This document shows, one piece after another, positions 4,833-5,686 of a DNA stretch of 5,686 nt. The notes under the pieces were generated by a model. It was not told the DNA's origin. It searched no databases and was given only the letters and a program-made list of their open reading frames with translations. Source of the stretch: Candidatus Bathyarchaeota archaeon (lineage in GTDB: Archaea > Thermoproteota > Bathyarchaeia > 40CM-2-53-6 > FEN-987); the NCBI GenBank assembly GCA_003152955.1, contig PMBQ01000176.1:1-5686 (forward strand), read 5' to 3'. How positions within the stretch are numbered: the stretch's first letter is position 1; the number at the start of each line of letters is the position of its first letter. Both the position numbers and the translations under genes were made by a program.

Positions 4833-5686
4833 GTGGAAGCAAGGAAGGTCCAGAAGGTCGGATACTCCACCCTAACAGTCTCCCTGCCGAAAGAATGGGT
4901 TCAGGAGGTAAAGCTTGAGGCCGGTGACATTATCTCAATCAAGCGCGAAGATGACGGTTCACTGAAGCTTATCCCCGGAACGGAGCACGAGCGCGAGGAG
5001 ATCAAGAGCGTTACAGTCAATGCCGATCTGTGTAATTCACCCAAACTTCTTACTCGAGTAATAATGGCGAACTACATCCTCGGACACGACACGATCCAAG
5101 TCGTCGCCAAGGATGAGCTGCGGAAGTCTCACCTCGAAGAGATCCGGGCGGCGACACAGAAGGTGACGGGTCTCAGCATTGTTGAACAGACTCTTAAGCA
5201 GATAACCCTGCAGAGCTTCATTGACTCGACAAGATTCCCCCTCAATGACTTGATGCGCAGACTGCACGCCATAATCTCATCAATGTTGGACGCCTCGATC
5301 AAGGCCCTGTCTGAAAGGAGACCTGAACGCGCAGCGGAAGTTTCTCATATGGAGGAAGAGTCAGACAGAATCTACTTGCTCATAGTGAGACAACTACTAC
5401 TTGCAATACGCGATCGAAGCACGGCCTCCAAAATCTGCATAGAATCCCCGCTCCACATCCTCGGCAACAGGGTGGTCGCCAAGACGCTGGAAGAGATGGC
5501 GGACTGCGCGGCGAACATAGCAAACGAAATCTTGGCATTGGAAGATATGGAGATAGCTAGTGAGAACATTCTGAAGGACATCTCCAAATTTGCATGCCAG
5601 GTCAACCAAATCTCCAAGCAAAGCATCAAGGCACTGTTCAACGGCGAGATCAAACGCGCCAATGAAGCGGTGGAAATGGTTCTTAG
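4833..5686 (+). CDS. Archaeal-type phosphate uptake regulator: AbrB domain fused to PhoU, 3' end missing
   Basis: The frame opens at a GTG and runs off the right edge after 284 codons. Residues 2-48 form an AbrB/SpoVT-like swapped-hairpin DNA-binding domain (RKVQKVGYSTLTVSLPKEWV, then LEAGDIISIKREDDGSLKLIP). A middle region of about 80 residues leads to helical PhoU repeats from about 125 onward. Typical PhoU metal-site motifs (ExxxD) are visible: E174-D178 in HMEEESDR and E220-D224 in LEEMADCAANIANE. The second repeat continues through FACQVNQISKQSIKALFNGEIKRANEAVEMVL at the edge. Judging by the family, about 50 residues are probably missing. PhoU proteins restrain phosphate transport and link it to gene control; with a fused DNA-binding domain this one may also bind promoters directly. 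No pst transporter gene is in view. It is the strongest archaeal marker in the window. Confidence 0.9.
   Translation, partial: MEARKVQKVGYSTLTVSLPKEWVQEVKLEAGDIISIKREDDGSLKLIPGTEHEREEIKSVTVNADLCNSPKLLTRVIMANYILGHDTIQVVAKDELRKSHLEEIRAATQKVTGLSIVEQTLKQITLQSFIDSTRFPLNDLMRRLHAIISSMLDASIKALSERRPERAAEVSHMEEESDRIYLLIVRQLLLAIRDRSTASKICIESPLHILGNRVVAKTLEEMADCAANIANEILALEDMEIASENILKDISKFACQVNQISKQSIKALFNGEIKRANEAVEMVL

Noticed and set aside
4718..4918. Plus-strand frame bridging the DUF1847 and PhoU genes, considered as a frameshifted continuation
   Set aside because: Its translation is Gly/Ser-rich with no likeness to either family, and the AbrB domain starts cleanly in another frame with its own ribosome site.

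Overview
The window carries eight protein genes, two of them cut by its edges. It looks archaeal, although the lineage cannot be fixed from sequence reading alone. The main evidence is the last gene, which joins an AbrB-like DNA-binding domain to a PhoU domain, an arrangement typical of archaea. Other support is a TATA-like promoter element instead of -35/-10 boxes, apparently short or absent leaders beside genes with good Shine-Dalgarno sites, and frequent AGA/AGG arginine codons. GC content is intermediate. There is no sign of phage, transposon, CRISPR, rRNA or tRNA.

Layout. Positions 2-544 (+) hold the 3' part of a conserved-looking protein that I cannot name. It converges on a minus-strand block that reads leftward from about 2863. 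In transcription order that block is a DUF134 helix-turn-helix protein with a zinc ribbon (2863-2393), a NifX-like dinitrogenase iron-molybdenum cofactor domain protein (2406-2014, overlapping the previous gene), a Tat/membrane-anchored molybdopterin oxidoreductase of the sulfite oxidase/MsrP type (1961-1404) and, after a 156-base gap, a four-helix membrane protein (1247-735). The first three look like one operon. The fourth may have its own promoter.

From 2974 rightward the genes are on the plus strand: an ArsS-like radical SAM protein (2974-3936), a DUF1847 cysteine-rich protein (4099-4815) and the 5' part of the AbrB-PhoU regulator (4833 to the window end). The radical SAM gene diverges from the DUF134 gene. 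The 110 bases between them contain a perfect 14-base AT-rich palindrome (2932-2945), which could be a TATA element usable in both directions, an operator, or both.

How the genes may work together. The theme is metal, cofactor and redox chemistry: a metallocluster-type NifX domain, a Mo-cofactor enzyme, a radical SAM iron-sulfur enzyme and two proteins with zinc-type cysteine clusters. The DUF134 protein is the obvious candidate regulator for its operon and perhaps for the divergent radical SAM gene. The PhoU gene probably marks the start of, or a link to, phosphate-uptake control beyond the right edge. No clearly new system is evident. The points most worth a second look are the shared palindrome, the ArsS-like gene with no arsenic methyltransferase beside it, the orphan MsrP-like enzyme next to an unidentified membrane protein, and the unusual C-terminus of the DUF1847 protein.
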